A DNA stretch of 22,683 nucleotides from a virus: positions 3,160-25,842 of IMG/VR virus record IMGVR_UViG_3300029787_000286, one strand, 5' to 3'. The notes below the pieces were generated by a model, which did not search any database, was not told where the DNA came from, and was given only the letters and a program-made list of their open reading frames with translations. Both the position numbers and the translations under genes were made by a program. Positions 16,394-22,624 of this stretch are shown one piece after another; positions within the stretch are counted from its first letter, which is position 1; every line of letters begins with the position of its first letter.

Positions 16394-17986
16394 TCAGAAC
16401 TCCTCATCATCAAAGACGTGGTCACTGGCAGCAAGCCGCCCCGTGTTGGTGTCATATGACAAGACGCAGCCAGCGCCTGTCTCACCACTGAATCTATTTT
16501 TAAGGATGCGAACCTGCGTAAGGTTACGCTCCTCTGGATCATCGCTCTGACTGTTGCGGCCCAGCGCCAACACCATGTCGGAGAGTTGGGCTATGCTATG
16601 TGATGATCGCAAGTCCGTGAGGCTAGGCATCAAACCTTCCTCATGGCTCTTGCCACCAGGAGGGCGGCGCAAGTGTGACACTATTAATAAGCCAACCTTT
16701 GTTTCTTCGGCGAAGGATCGGAGGTTGGTCATGCAGCGGTCGAGTGTCTTACGCTCGTCGCCCATCTCTTCCATGCCACTGACAACAATACTCAAGTGAT
16801 CAAGCACGATCCACTTGCAGTCACATGCCTTTGCCATGTAGCGGAGCTTGGCTAACAAGTTGTCGGAGTCGAGGCTACCCCAATGGTCATACAACCAGAT
16901 GCGTCCTGTTCCCATTGTGACATCGAAGGCACGGCGTAGCTCACCATCAGACACATCCTGGTTGGGCAGATGAATGGGACGGTTTAAGTTAATGCCCATG
17001 AACCGCCGTGCGCTTCGGCCCGTGTTCTCTTCTAGGGCCACGTAGCCCACGTTGTCATCTCCAAGCACACCAAGATGGTACGCTACTTCAGCAGTGAAAG
17101 CTGACTTACCTATGCCAGACCCCGCGCAGATGGTGACCAGTTCTCCTGGCCGTAGGCCATACGTCTTATCGTTCAGGTCAGACCAAGGATACTGGACACC
17201 CATCTCGATAGGCTTAGACACTTCGTCCCATGTGTCCCGCCCATTGATGATACCGTCTGGTCTACTCTCCTTGGCCTCAAAGATTGAGTTAGCAATCTGT
17301 TTAGCCTCACGATGCTGAAGCATCTCGTTGGCATCTTTGCGGGGCAGCTTGGCTATGGCTGCTTTACCTGGAGACAGCAGATCAGCGCACTCACGTGCCG
17401 CCTTCTGTCCTGGCTCATCCTCATCAAACATGATGACGACCTTGTCGTATGATTCTAGGTACTCAATGTTCTCCTTGAAGGATCGCTTCGCTCCTGCTGC
17501 GCCTGACTTGATAGAAACCACAGGCCAGTTAGGCATGGCCTCGAAGACGGACAGCGCATCGATCTCACCCTCTGTCACCACCACTCTCTTGTTGCCTGAT
17601 CGGAACAGCTTCTGTCCAAACAGTGTGGCCTTCTTCATGTCACCCAAGGTGATCATGTCTTTGTTTGGGAATCGAACCTTCTGTGCCACGAGCATACCCT
17701 TGTCATCGAAGTAAGGTGCGACCTGCACAGGCTGGCCCTTGTACTCTGCCTTGCCGTATCCAAACTTACGGCATGTGTCCTCACTTATGCACCGCTTTCC
17801 AAGCGGCCCAATGGTAGTGCTTTCAATCAATCCTTCCATCCGTACCTCACTCTCGCTGTCGTTTGATCCAAAGAATTTGTCACAGGAAAAACAAAAAGAA
17901 TGCCCGTCATCATAGACAGCGAGTGCATCACTCGATGATCCACAAGGACAGGCTGTGTGTTCAATTAGGGTTGAAGCTCCATCCAT
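16394..17986 (-). CDS. Bifunctional DNA primase-helicase (T7 gp4-like)
   Basis: A 530-residue protein (T7 gp4 566). The N-terminal zinc-binding module has C13-x-C15 and C32-x-x-C35. The TOPRIM primase core shows VVVTEGEIDALSV (E139, E141, D143) and VIMFDEDEPGQ (D188, D190). The RecA-like helicase has Walker A AGSGIGKSA (289-295), the LEEN segment after the first strand, Walker B WIVLDHLS (D396) and the sensor IVSHLRRP (H438). The end is acidic and finishes in Phe (DDEEF), matching the T7 arrangement in which the acidic C-terminal tail with a terminal aromatic residue contacts the polymerase. SD AGGAG precedes the start, which overlaps the RusA gene by 22 bp. Confidence 0.96.
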   Translation of the reverse strand: MDGASTLIEHTACPCGSSSDALAVYDDGHSFCFSCDKFFGSNDSESEVRMEGLIESTTIGPLGKRCISEDTCRKFGYGKAEYKGQPVQVAPYFDDKGMLVAQKVRFPNKDMITLGDMKKATLFGQKLFRSGNKRVVVTEGEIDALSVFEAMPNWPVVSIKSGAAGAKRSFKENIEYLESYDKVVIMFDEDEPGQKAARECADLLSPGKAAIAKLPRKDANEMLQHREAKQIANSIFEAKESRPDGIINGRDTWDEVSKPIEMGVQYPWSDLNDKTYGLRPGELVTICAGSGIGKSAFTAEVAYHLGVLGDDNVGYVALEENTGRSARRFMGINLNRPIHLPNQDVSDGELRRAFDVTMGTGRIWLYDHWGSLDSDNLLAKLRYMAKACDCKWIVLDHLSIVVSGMEEMGDERKTLDRCMTNLRSFAEETKVGLLIVSHLRRPPGGKSHEEGLMPSLTDLRSSHSIAQLSDMVLALGRNSQSDDPEERNLTQVRILKNRFSGETGAGCVLSYDTNTGRLAASDHVFDDEEF

Positions 17987-18381
17987 TTCACAATGCTCCT
18001 GGGTTCCTCATCTACTTCGGCGTATCTCTTGGTCACTGCTAACCAGATGATCTGATCATCATCGTTCCACGCACCGTCTGCCTTGGTGATGGCATCGAGC
18101 GGTCCCTTGACATGATTGTCGCAGTCCCCTGTTGGGTAGCTGCGCTTCGTTGTCTTGGGTCTCTTGCATATCTGCTCAACCATCACTGCTAGTGGGGCAG
18201 CGGTGCGTGGTAGTTCCTGATTCTTCAACAATCTCTCTGCCTCATCCTTCCACTGGGCATACTTCTTGCCGTAGTAGGTGCCCCAACGTCCGACACGAGG
18301 TCGAGACGCTGGGACTGGAGCGAGGGAGAGAGAGCATTGTCCGTCTGCTTTGAACCAATCGATGTTAGAAGTCGTCGTCAT
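17965..18381 (-). CDS. RusA-like Holliday junction resolvase
   Basis: I chose the ATG at 18381, because upstream in-frame sequence lies wholly over the SSB gene and lacks family similarity. The 138-residue protein has the RusA acidic-site pattern: GDCDNHVKGPLDAI (D86, D88, N89, K92, D96), then AWNDDDQI (D107-D109); RusA itself uses D70-x-D72-N and K76, with D91 further on. A basic segment (CKRPKTTKRSYP) just before resembles its DNA-binding part. It would resolve branched replication intermediates, a job done in T7 by the unrelated gp3. Its start codon lies inside the acidic tail of the SSB gene. Confidence 0.88.
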   Translation of the reverse strand: MTTTSNIDWFKADGQCSLSLAPVPASRPRVGRWGTYYGKKYAQWKDEAERLLKNQELPRTAAPLAVMVEQICKRPKTTKRSYPTGDCDNHVKGPLDAITKADGAWNDDDQIIWLAVTKRYAEVDEEPRSIVKWMELQP

Positions 18382-18907
18382 CGGTCTCTTCAGTTTCAAA
18401 GTCATCGGACTCTTCGGCAACGAAGCCGTCGATGTCATCGAACACATCGCCAACATCGCCACCAGTGTTCCGCTTCTCGACTAGCTGAACTGCTTTAAGT
18501 CGGAGCGAGACACCTGCGTTGGCACCCGTATCGTAGCCAGCTAGACCCATCGCTACTCGGATGAGGTCGCCGGACATGGGTGCAAATTTCTCAGTCAGTT
18601 GATTGCGGTCAGTATCTACCAGCTTGGGTGCATACTGTGTCTTGGCCGTAAAGACCCACTTGCCTTCCTGTCCTTCCTTGCCGTCCTTGTCACCGTCTTT
18701 AATGGGTGACTTGGTGTCCTTACCAGCCGCAAATTCTTTATGCGTCTTGTTGACTTTTTGAACAAACTTCTCGGTGGCATCTTCACCTTTGTCCATCATG
18801 AGCGTTACCTTGAAATGGTTCTGCCCAAACGCAGTGTCTGCTTTGGTGAGCCATGAGTACGCTGCTACCCCTGTCGGCGATACCACTGTCTCTACTTTAG
18901 TCTTCAT
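18365..18907 (-). CDS. ssDNA-binding protein, T7 gp2.5-like
   Basis: A 180-residue protein with an OB-fold-like N-terminal part (alternating strands, for example SWLTKADTAFGQNHFKVTLM), a lysine/glycine-rich loop (about 60-85) and a strongly acidic C-terminus ending DDDDF. A terminal Phe after an acidic tail is a hallmark of T7 gp2.5 and its relatives (DUF2815-type), where it contacts the polymerase and helicase. Phage SSB coats single-stranded DNA during replication. SD AAGGAGA precedes the ATG, and the gene overlaps the upstream one by 11 bp. The primase-helicase also ends in an acidic Phe tail, in keeping with competition for the same polymerase surface in T7. Confidence 0.88.
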   Translation of the reverse strand: MKTKVETVVSPTGVAAYSWLTKADTAFGQNHFKVTLMMDKGEDATEKFVQKVNKTHKEFAAGKDTKSPIKDGDKDGKEGQEGKWVFTAKTQYAPKLVDTDRNQLTEKFAPMSGDLIRVAMGLAGYDTGANAGVSLRLKAVQLVEKRNTGGDVGDVFDDIDGFVAEESDDFETEETDDDDF

Positions 18908-19262
18908 AGTCGTCGTCTCCTTGGAACTGGTTGAATAATGCTTTGAGTCTGGGTGATGCTTCAGCCATCGTTAAGTCGAACAACCCTCTGTCTGCTGCCT
19001 CGATCAGTCGGAAGTAAAATGTCTCAGCATCTTCTTCGAGAGTGTCGGCAACAGTGTCGATGATGATTGCTGCCGTCATGGCTTGAGCGAGAGCAAATGC
19101 CTCGCGTGAAACATCAGAGTGATCGACAACGAGGTCACTCATGACCTCCGCGAAACGCAAACCAAGCTCATGCAAAACAGGCTTGGCCTCACGGACAGTC
19201 TCAACGTGCAGCCCCAGAGATTGAGCGACACTGAAATCAAAGTCGATTACTTGCGCTGTCAT
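18897..19262 (-). CDS. Hypothetical acidic helical protein
   Basis: A 121-residue protein whose ATG at 19262 overlaps the upstream stop (ATGA). It is acidic and almost wholly helical (for example SREAFALAQAMTAAIIIDTV and DLTMAEASPRLKALFNQF) with a short acidic end (GDDDYED). I do not recognise the family. It lies between DUF6378 and SSB genes in the early/replication operon and is translationally coupled to the former. It has no signal peptide, and the AIIIDTVADTL stretch is too short and too acidic to be a membrane segment. Confidence 0.75.
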   Translation of the reverse strand: MTAQVIDFDFSVAQSLGLHVETVREAKPVLHELGLRFAEVMSDLVVDHSDVSREAFALAQAMTAAIIIDTVADTLEEDAETFYFRLIEAADRGLFDLTMAEASPRLKALFNQFQGDDDYED

Positions 19263-19531
19263 TTGAAGCACTCGTGTGCAACAGCGGCATACGCTGCGCC
19301 ATCGATGTAGTCGTCGTCGTTATGTACGCCTGTCTTGCGACGAGCTATCTTCAACAACTCCATCATGTTGGCTACATCATGGGCATCGATGGGCATGTGA
19401 AGATACCCTGTCCATAACGCAGCTATGTTATCGTGGTTCTCTCGCATGTCACCGTGGGTCTCTGCTCGATCACCAACGATCAGTGATGCTGCTTCTTTCA
19501 GAAGCTGTGCGGGTGGGATGTCTGTACTCAT
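19259..19531 (-). CDS. DUF6378 family protein
   Basis: A 90-residue protein starting at the ATG at 19531 (SD GGAG about 9 nt before); an upstream TTG is less likely. The sequence ASLIVGDRAETHGDMRENHD, then IAALWTGYL, DVANMMELLKIARRKTG and YIDGAAYAAVA, is the characteristic DUF6378 pattern (GDR-x-x-x-HG-D-x-x-N ... MM-x-L-x-K-x-AR ... D-x-x-D-x-x-GY), common in phages and of unknown biochemical role. It is the first gene after the RNAP cassette, directly behind a candidate phage promoter. Confidence 0.88.
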   Translation of the reverse strand: MSTDIPPAQLLKEAASLIVGDRAETHGDMRENHDNIAALWTGYLHMPIDAHDVANMMELLKIARRKTGVHNDDDYIDGAAYAAVAHECFK

Positions 19532-19549
19532 TGTTGTTGTCTCCAAGTT

Positions 19550-19576
19550 TCTCTCTACACTAGGGGGAATTAATTG
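19550..19576 (-). promoter_or_regulatory. Candidate phage RNAP promoter for the replication operon
   Basis: The minus strand reads AATTCCCCCTAGTGTAGAGA within the 75-bp gap between the RNAP C-terminal gene and DUF6378. It shares CCC-M-CTA-S-K-GT-R-G with the site upstream of the capsid genes, with the same predicted +1 G (19558) and an AT-rich upstream stretch (ATTAATT). The leader would be 27 nt. T7-type phages place class II promoters just after the RNAP gene, which fits. No experimental support. Confidence 0.5.
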
Positions 19577-19581
19577 TAGTT

Positions 19582-19601
19582 CACTTAATAATAAACCACT
19601 G
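19582..19601. repeat. Left copy of the 20-bp inverted repeat flanking the RNAP cassette
   Basis: On the minus strand this reads CAGTGGTTTATTATTAAGTG, just after the RNAP C-terminal stop codon. It matches the plus-strand sequence at 22441-22460 in 18 of 20 positions, so the two copies are inverted relative to each other and enclose the four-gene RNAP cassette. Confidence 0.7.
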
Positions 19602-19606
19602 TACTT

Positions 19607-21259
19607 TTAACTGAAAAAATATGGTGCATCCGAAACGCTCTTAACATCGAAGGTGCCAAGCTCTGGTGGTGTAGGCAGAGCAACCTTGTGTCTCATTAGA
19701 TTGTTATGAAACTCTTCGAGTATCGGCCTGTCATATATTCGCACGAACTCACGGCGTATGATCTTGTTGAGCCTATCCACATCACAGGCGTGGACACCAA
19801 TGCTGTCATGTATACATGCCCAGGATGTAATAGGGTTCTCTTCACTGGCACCCATCATGACCACAGCCTGGAGGTGTGCAGCATCATGGGCATGGATGAT
19901 GTTAGGAGAAGAGGCCAGCGATTGCTTGCGTTTGTTTAAACCCATCGATGGTTCCTCGTACCAAAGCACAGCCTTCCCAAAGAGTGTCTTAACTTCCTTC
20001 TTGTTGTGATTGATGTACGCTTGTCTGATCTTCATGCCCATTGGTGTAGTAAATTCTAATGGGATGTTCTCTTCGGCCAGAGCAGTGGCGCAGCCCTTGA
20101 AGTACTCCATTACCTCCATTGGTTTGCGGATCGTCTCACCGAGAGATTCAACCAGTGCATCTCTCAAGTAGGTAGCGTTAGCAATCTTACTTCCAGGTAT
20201 GTGATCAAGGTGGCCGTCCTTGATGAACTGATCCCTCAATCCTTGCGGGGTCACAGAGTATGGGATGGTCATCACCCCTCGCTTTACCGTCGAGCGGGTA
20301 ATCTGACCGTGACAATTCTTAGCTGCTTCATCACTCTCTAGATCACGGGCAATGACCTTGTTAATCTCTTGAGCCTGGATGCCATAGATATCATAGCGTT
20401 CTGCACTCGATGTCATGTTGACAACCTCTGCTGCACGGGAGTCTCTTGACCATGCGCTCAAATGCTGTAGGCCAGAGGCCGTAGCGTCGAGGTTGATGGG
20501 CATGTGCGATACGAACTCTTCCTTGTGCGTTGCCCATCCCTCGTACTCCTTGCAAGCAGCGAGGAATTGAAAGGGTTCATCAGCCTGTGCCCAGAATCTC
20601 TCACCATCCAGCGGGTTGGCTGCGCAATCAAGTATCATTGGATCATTGTCAATAACCCACTGTACTCTTTCATCAAAAGAAAGCTTGTCCATTCCAAACG
20701 TATTAGCCAACCTGATAGCCAGCCAGTAGTGGCCTCGCTTGCCCAGCTTCTTACCTTCGGCAAACATGATGAGTCCACGAGACAGGTCATCGTTCACAAA
20801 ATTCAGGTCTTGTGACTGAGGGTACAGCCTACCTCTAAAGTCAGGGCAGTGCGGAATCCAAAACGTCTTGCCCTTGAGGTCATGCGCCATGTTAATCTTC
20901 CGAAACAGAGCTTCCCTCTGTCCCTGGAACTTGGCGTTAGCGGAGTGAACACGCTCTCGCTCTGCCTTGACGGACATCCGTTCCTTCTTGTCCATGTTCT
21001 CCCATACACCGTCAGGTACAGACGGAGGGAAGGCAAGCTGATCAGACGGTGGGATGTTGCCCAACGTCTCGTTCCTTGCGACTAGCTCTTCGACCACCTC
21101 AAGTACGTATGTGTTCACTAGTAGTGGTGTCTTACCTAGCACATCACAGACGTACATCACCTCGTCACTGATGGGCCGTCTCAGTGAGGCCGTGTGTTCA
21201 TGCAAGCCGTACTTTAAGAACGGCTCCTTGATCATATAGTAACCACCAACGTAACTCAT
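19607..21259 (-). CDS. T7-type RNA polymerase, C-terminal catalytic fragment
   Basis: The ATG at 21259 is fixed by a strong SD (AAGGAGA, 6 nt), and it overlaps the stop of the membrane-protein gene (ATGA). The 550-residue product starts SYVGGYYMIKEPFLKYG, aligning with T7 RNAP just after its PPKPW segment (about residue 280), and contains the catalytic set: DFRGRLYP (R144, Y146), INLDATASGLQHL (D258 = T7 D537), TRSTVKRGVMTIPYSV (K326, Y334 = K631, Y639), PNIIHAHDAAHL (His 457) and CIHDSIG (D485 = D812). The C-terminus (PYFFS) mirrors T7 FAFA. All polymerisation residues are here; the N-terminal domain is encoded separately upstream. It should be active only with that partner. Confidence 0.95.
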   Translation of the reverse strand: MSYVGGYYMIKEPFLKYGLHEHTASLRRPISDEVMYVCDVLGKTPLLVNTYVLEVVEELVARNETLGNIPPSDQLAFPPSVPDGVWENMDKKERMSVKAERERVHSANAKFQGQREALFRKINMAHDLKGKTFWIPHCPDFRGRLYPQSQDLNFVNDDLSRGLIMFAEGKKLGKRGHYWLAIRLANTFGMDKLSFDERVQWVIDNDPMILDCAANPLDGERFWAQADEPFQFLAACKEYEGWATHKEEFVSHMPINLDATASGLQHLSAWSRDSRAAEVVNMTSSAERYDIYGIQAQEINKVIARDLESDEAAKNCHGQITRSTVKRGVMTIPYSVTPQGLRDQFIKDGHLDHIPGSKIANATYLRDALVESLGETIRKPMEVMEYFKGCATALAEENIPLEFTTPMGMKIRQAYINHNKKEVKTLFGKAVLWYEEPSMGLNKRKQSLASSPNIIHAHDAAHLQAVVMMGASEENPITSWACIHDSIGVHACDVDRLNKIIRREFVRIYDRPILEEFHNNLMRHKVALPTPPELGTFDVKSVSDAPYFFS

Positions 21260-21450
21260 GCGCGTCTCCTTCGTATCCACCAGATAAGTTGTGCAAATGT
21301 TTGGATGGGCCAGACGATAGCTACTGCCCCAAAGATAAACACATTGATCTCTTCGTATGACAGGCCCGTGATATCCACGATCATGTAGAGTATCTCGACT
21401 GCCTTATCGAAGCTTACGTCAATCCATTCGATCCCACTGTTTGCTGCCAT
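21256..21450 (-). CDS. Small membrane protein between the RNAP halves
   Basis: I take the ATG at 21450, preceded by AGGAGA with 6 nt spacing; that SD sits at the stop codon of the RNAP N-terminal gene. The 64-residue product has an acidic N-terminal half, a single membrane segment (about residues 35-58, INVFIFGAVAIVWPIQTFAQ, then LIWW) and a basic end (IRRRRA), predicting the C-terminus in the cytoplasm. Short phage proteins with an E-E-I-N-V-x-I-F motif are widespread but uncharacterised. It has no twin membrane spans or holin-like features beyond size. Its stop overlaps the RNAP C-terminal start, so translation is coupled. Confidence 0.75.
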   Translation of the reverse strand: MAANSGIEWIDVSFDKAVEILYMIVDITGLSYEEINVFIFGAVAIVWPIQTFAQLIWWIRRRRA

Positions 21451-21574
21451 GTGTGTCTCTCCTATCAAGCTGCTTGCGTTTGTTTCTGTCGTAGTGCCGC
21501 CGCGATTTGACTATCCGCTTCCGATACTTCGGACTTCGTAAGTCCCTCGCCACTGGATTTACCTTTCCCTTCAT
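21419..21574 (-). CDS. ArfA-like small basic protein, overlapping the RNAP N-terminal gene
   Basis: A 51-residue, highly basic protein in a different frame from the RNAP fragment. The ATG at 21574 has a good SD (GGAG, 5 nt). The sequence NPVARDLRSPKYRKRIVKSR, followed by YDRNKRK, resembles the core of alternative ribosome-rescue factor ArfA (E. coli: A-L-L-H-D-P-L-F-R-Q-R-V-E-x-x-K-K ... Y-x-R-K), and similar short proteins are common in phages. ArfA frees ribosomes stalled on mRNAs lacking a stop codon by recruiting RF2. Whether the phage version rescues ribosomes or has another purpose is unknown. The gene overlaps both the RNAP N-terminal tail and the membrane protein start. Confidence 0.68.
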   Translation of the reverse strand: MKGKVNPVARDLRSPKYRKRIVKSRRHYDRNKRKQLDRRDTHGSKQWDRMD

Positions 21575-22439
21575 GCCATCTCCATTCCGCTGGCTCACAC
21601 AGCATGGGTAACAGGAAGGGACGATTGAACTCGCACCTCCTGTGATCCTGCTCGATGGCATCACGTGCTATCTGTGTAAGCTTCACTGTTTTCTCTGTGT
21701 GTCTTGTTCGACCATAGCCTCGACCAACGAGGGACATCTCGAACCATCCGTTGCCATGCCGCACCAGTGTATCGAGGCACTTCATGCCTACGTGCAGCTT
21801 GACCTCCTTCGCCCAGTCCAGGCGATCAAGGTCAGTGGACAGTCGCATGAACTTACGAGCGGCACGAGTGTCGATGCGCTTGCAATTCTTTGTCATCACC
21901 TTGAATAGGTTGATACTGCCTGACTCACGTGCCTCTCGATACTGTCGCTCTTTCCATAGATCGAACTCACGTTCCATCTTTATGTTAGCACCAATGAGCA
22001 GAGCCGCTGCTGTCCAAGGTCGAGAGTGTGATACCTCTGGCTGTAGTCCAGCAAGTACAGTGCGGATCGTGACTGCTGCTATCTTCTCGGCATCGAGGCA
22101 CAGGATAGGGAGCCACCATATAGCAGTGTGCCCCTTCTTACTGAACCCAAGCTGGGCTGCTGCCTGTTCCTCCTTGATGCCAGCAACGAGAGGTCTCATG
22201 CACTGGTCTACCAGCTTGGACCCTACGTCAGTATCAGCAAAGGCACTGCGTCCCGTCTCACTGAACTTGCTGACATCCTTGTTCAATTCATTCTGATATC
22301 TCTGGACACCACGCTCGATGCCACTGGTCTCCCACTCTACATTACGTGCAATGGTAGCCTCCCTCTCCTCGAATGTTCGAGGCGAAGCTTGTGTCACGTA
22401 TGTGTCACAACTATGTCCTTGATATATATACTTTTTCAT
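21465..22439 (-). CDS. T7-type RNA polymerase, N-terminal fragment
   Basis: A 324-residue protein. Residues ~50-288 align with the T7 RNAP N-terminal domain: FSETGRSAFADTDVGSKLVD, the AAVTIRTVLAGL helix, the ALLIGANIKMEREFDL segment (T7 ASAIGRAIEDE), RLDWAKEVKLHVGMKCLDTL (T7 HVGVRCIEML) and PFLLPMLCEPAEW (T7 PPKPW). That domain handles promoter AT-rich recognition, melting and nascent RNA. The fragment stops being RNAP-like at W288; the last 36 residues are a low-complexity K/S/Q/A tail that coincides with the start of the ArfA-like gene. AGGA lies 7 nt after a CCACTGG spacer upstream of the ATG. With the 550-residue fragment downstream the total (about 840 RNAP residues) nearly equals T7 RNAP (883). 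Confidence 0.92.
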   Translation of the reverse strand: MKKYIYQGHSCDTYVTQASPRTFEEREATIARNVEWETSGIERGVQRYQNELNKDVSKFSETGRSAFADTDVGSKLVDQCMRPLVAGIKEEQAAAQLGFSKKGHTAIWWLPILCLDAEKIAAVTIRTVLAGLQPEVSHSRPWTAAALLIGANIKMEREFDLWKERQYREARESGSINLFKVMTKNCKRIDTRAARKFMRLSTDLDRLDWAKEVKLHVGMKCLDTLVRHGNGWFEMSLVGRGYGRTRHTEKTVKLTQIARDAIEQDHRRCEFNRPFLLPMLCEPAEWRWHEGKGKSSGEGLTKSEVSEADSQIAAALRQKQTQAA

Positions 22440-22440
22440 C

Positions 22441-22460
22441 CAGTGGTTTCCTATTAAGTG
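22441..22460. repeat. Right copy of the 20-bp inverted repeat flanking the RNAP cassette
   Basis: The plus strand reads CAGTGGTTTCCTATTAAGTG immediately upstream of the RNAP N-terminal start codon. It is 18/20 identical to the minus strand at 19582-19601. On the minus strand it contains the AGGA SD of the RNAP gene, and it also forms part of a perfect 8-bp palindrome (TGGTTTCC / GGAAACCA, 22444-22451 and 22463-22470). Confidence 0.7.
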
Positions 22461-22570
22461 TTGGAAACCAAGGGTGACAGCGGGTTACAGGAAACCCGGA
22501 TCGGAATCATAATCCGCGTGTCGGGGGTTCAAGTCCCTCCTCCGCTACCAACTTTCCCTTAGTTTCCAAC
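22460..22570. repeat. Inverted arm-like repeats around the tRNA-derived att core
   Basis: GTTGGAAACCAAGGG at 22460-22474 and CCCTTAGTTTCCAAC at 22556-22570 are inverted repeats with 14 of 15 pairs matching, separated by 81 bp that contain the tRNA fragment. The GTTTCC hexamer (either strand) occurs four times around the core: 22446, 22463, 22490 and 22562. Such symmetrical repeats beside a tRNA core are what integrase or excisionase binding sites look like; this interpretation is inferred. Confidence 0.7.
22502..22550 (+). other. attP: Probable phage attachment site core: 3' half of a tRNA-Met(CAU)
   Basis: The 49 bp from the anticodon stem to CCA form the 3' part of a tRNA: a CGGA / TCCG anticodon stem with loop ATCATAA (anticodon CAT at 22508-22510), a GTGTC-type variable region, a T-arm GGGGG-TTCAAGT-CCCTC and an acceptor strand CTCCGCT-A-CCA. 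The 5' half is not a proper tRNA: upstream sequence AGCGGGT partly pairs with the acceptor, but the D-arm has a four-base loop without GG and a mismatch. This is what an integrating phage carries at attP (identity to the host gene's 3' end). The sequence type looks alphaproteobacterial. If the right edge were host DNA the same core would be one prophage end. Confidence 0.78.
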
Positions 22571-22624
22571 GGGTTAGAAGGCATAGTATTGATACCACTT
22601 AACATGACATCACTGTTTGTGGCA

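Noticed and set aside
18178-18200. Third promoter-like site (CCCCACTAGCAGTGA on the minus strand) inside the RusA gene
   Set aside because: The downstream half is out of phase with the other two sites and the match lies in coding sequence, so chance is likely.
21259-21582. Sequencing error, intein or self-splicing intron splitting the RNAP
   Set aside because: RNAP similarity stops and resumes about 315 bp apart, so a single indel cannot join it. No intein splice motifs are seen, and the insert carries SD-led overlapping ORFs instead of intron-like structure.
3785-22457. Plus-strand ORFs up to 181 codons opposite the other genes
   Set aside because: All are antisense to well-supported genes and show shadow-type composition; none resembles a known protein.
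22479-22550. A complete functional tRNA-Met gene
   Set aside because: The acceptor 5' strand (AGCGGGT) partly pairs, but the D-arm has a mismatch and a four-base loop without the GG, and the anticodon stem's outer pair is T/C. Only the 3' half is tRNA-like.
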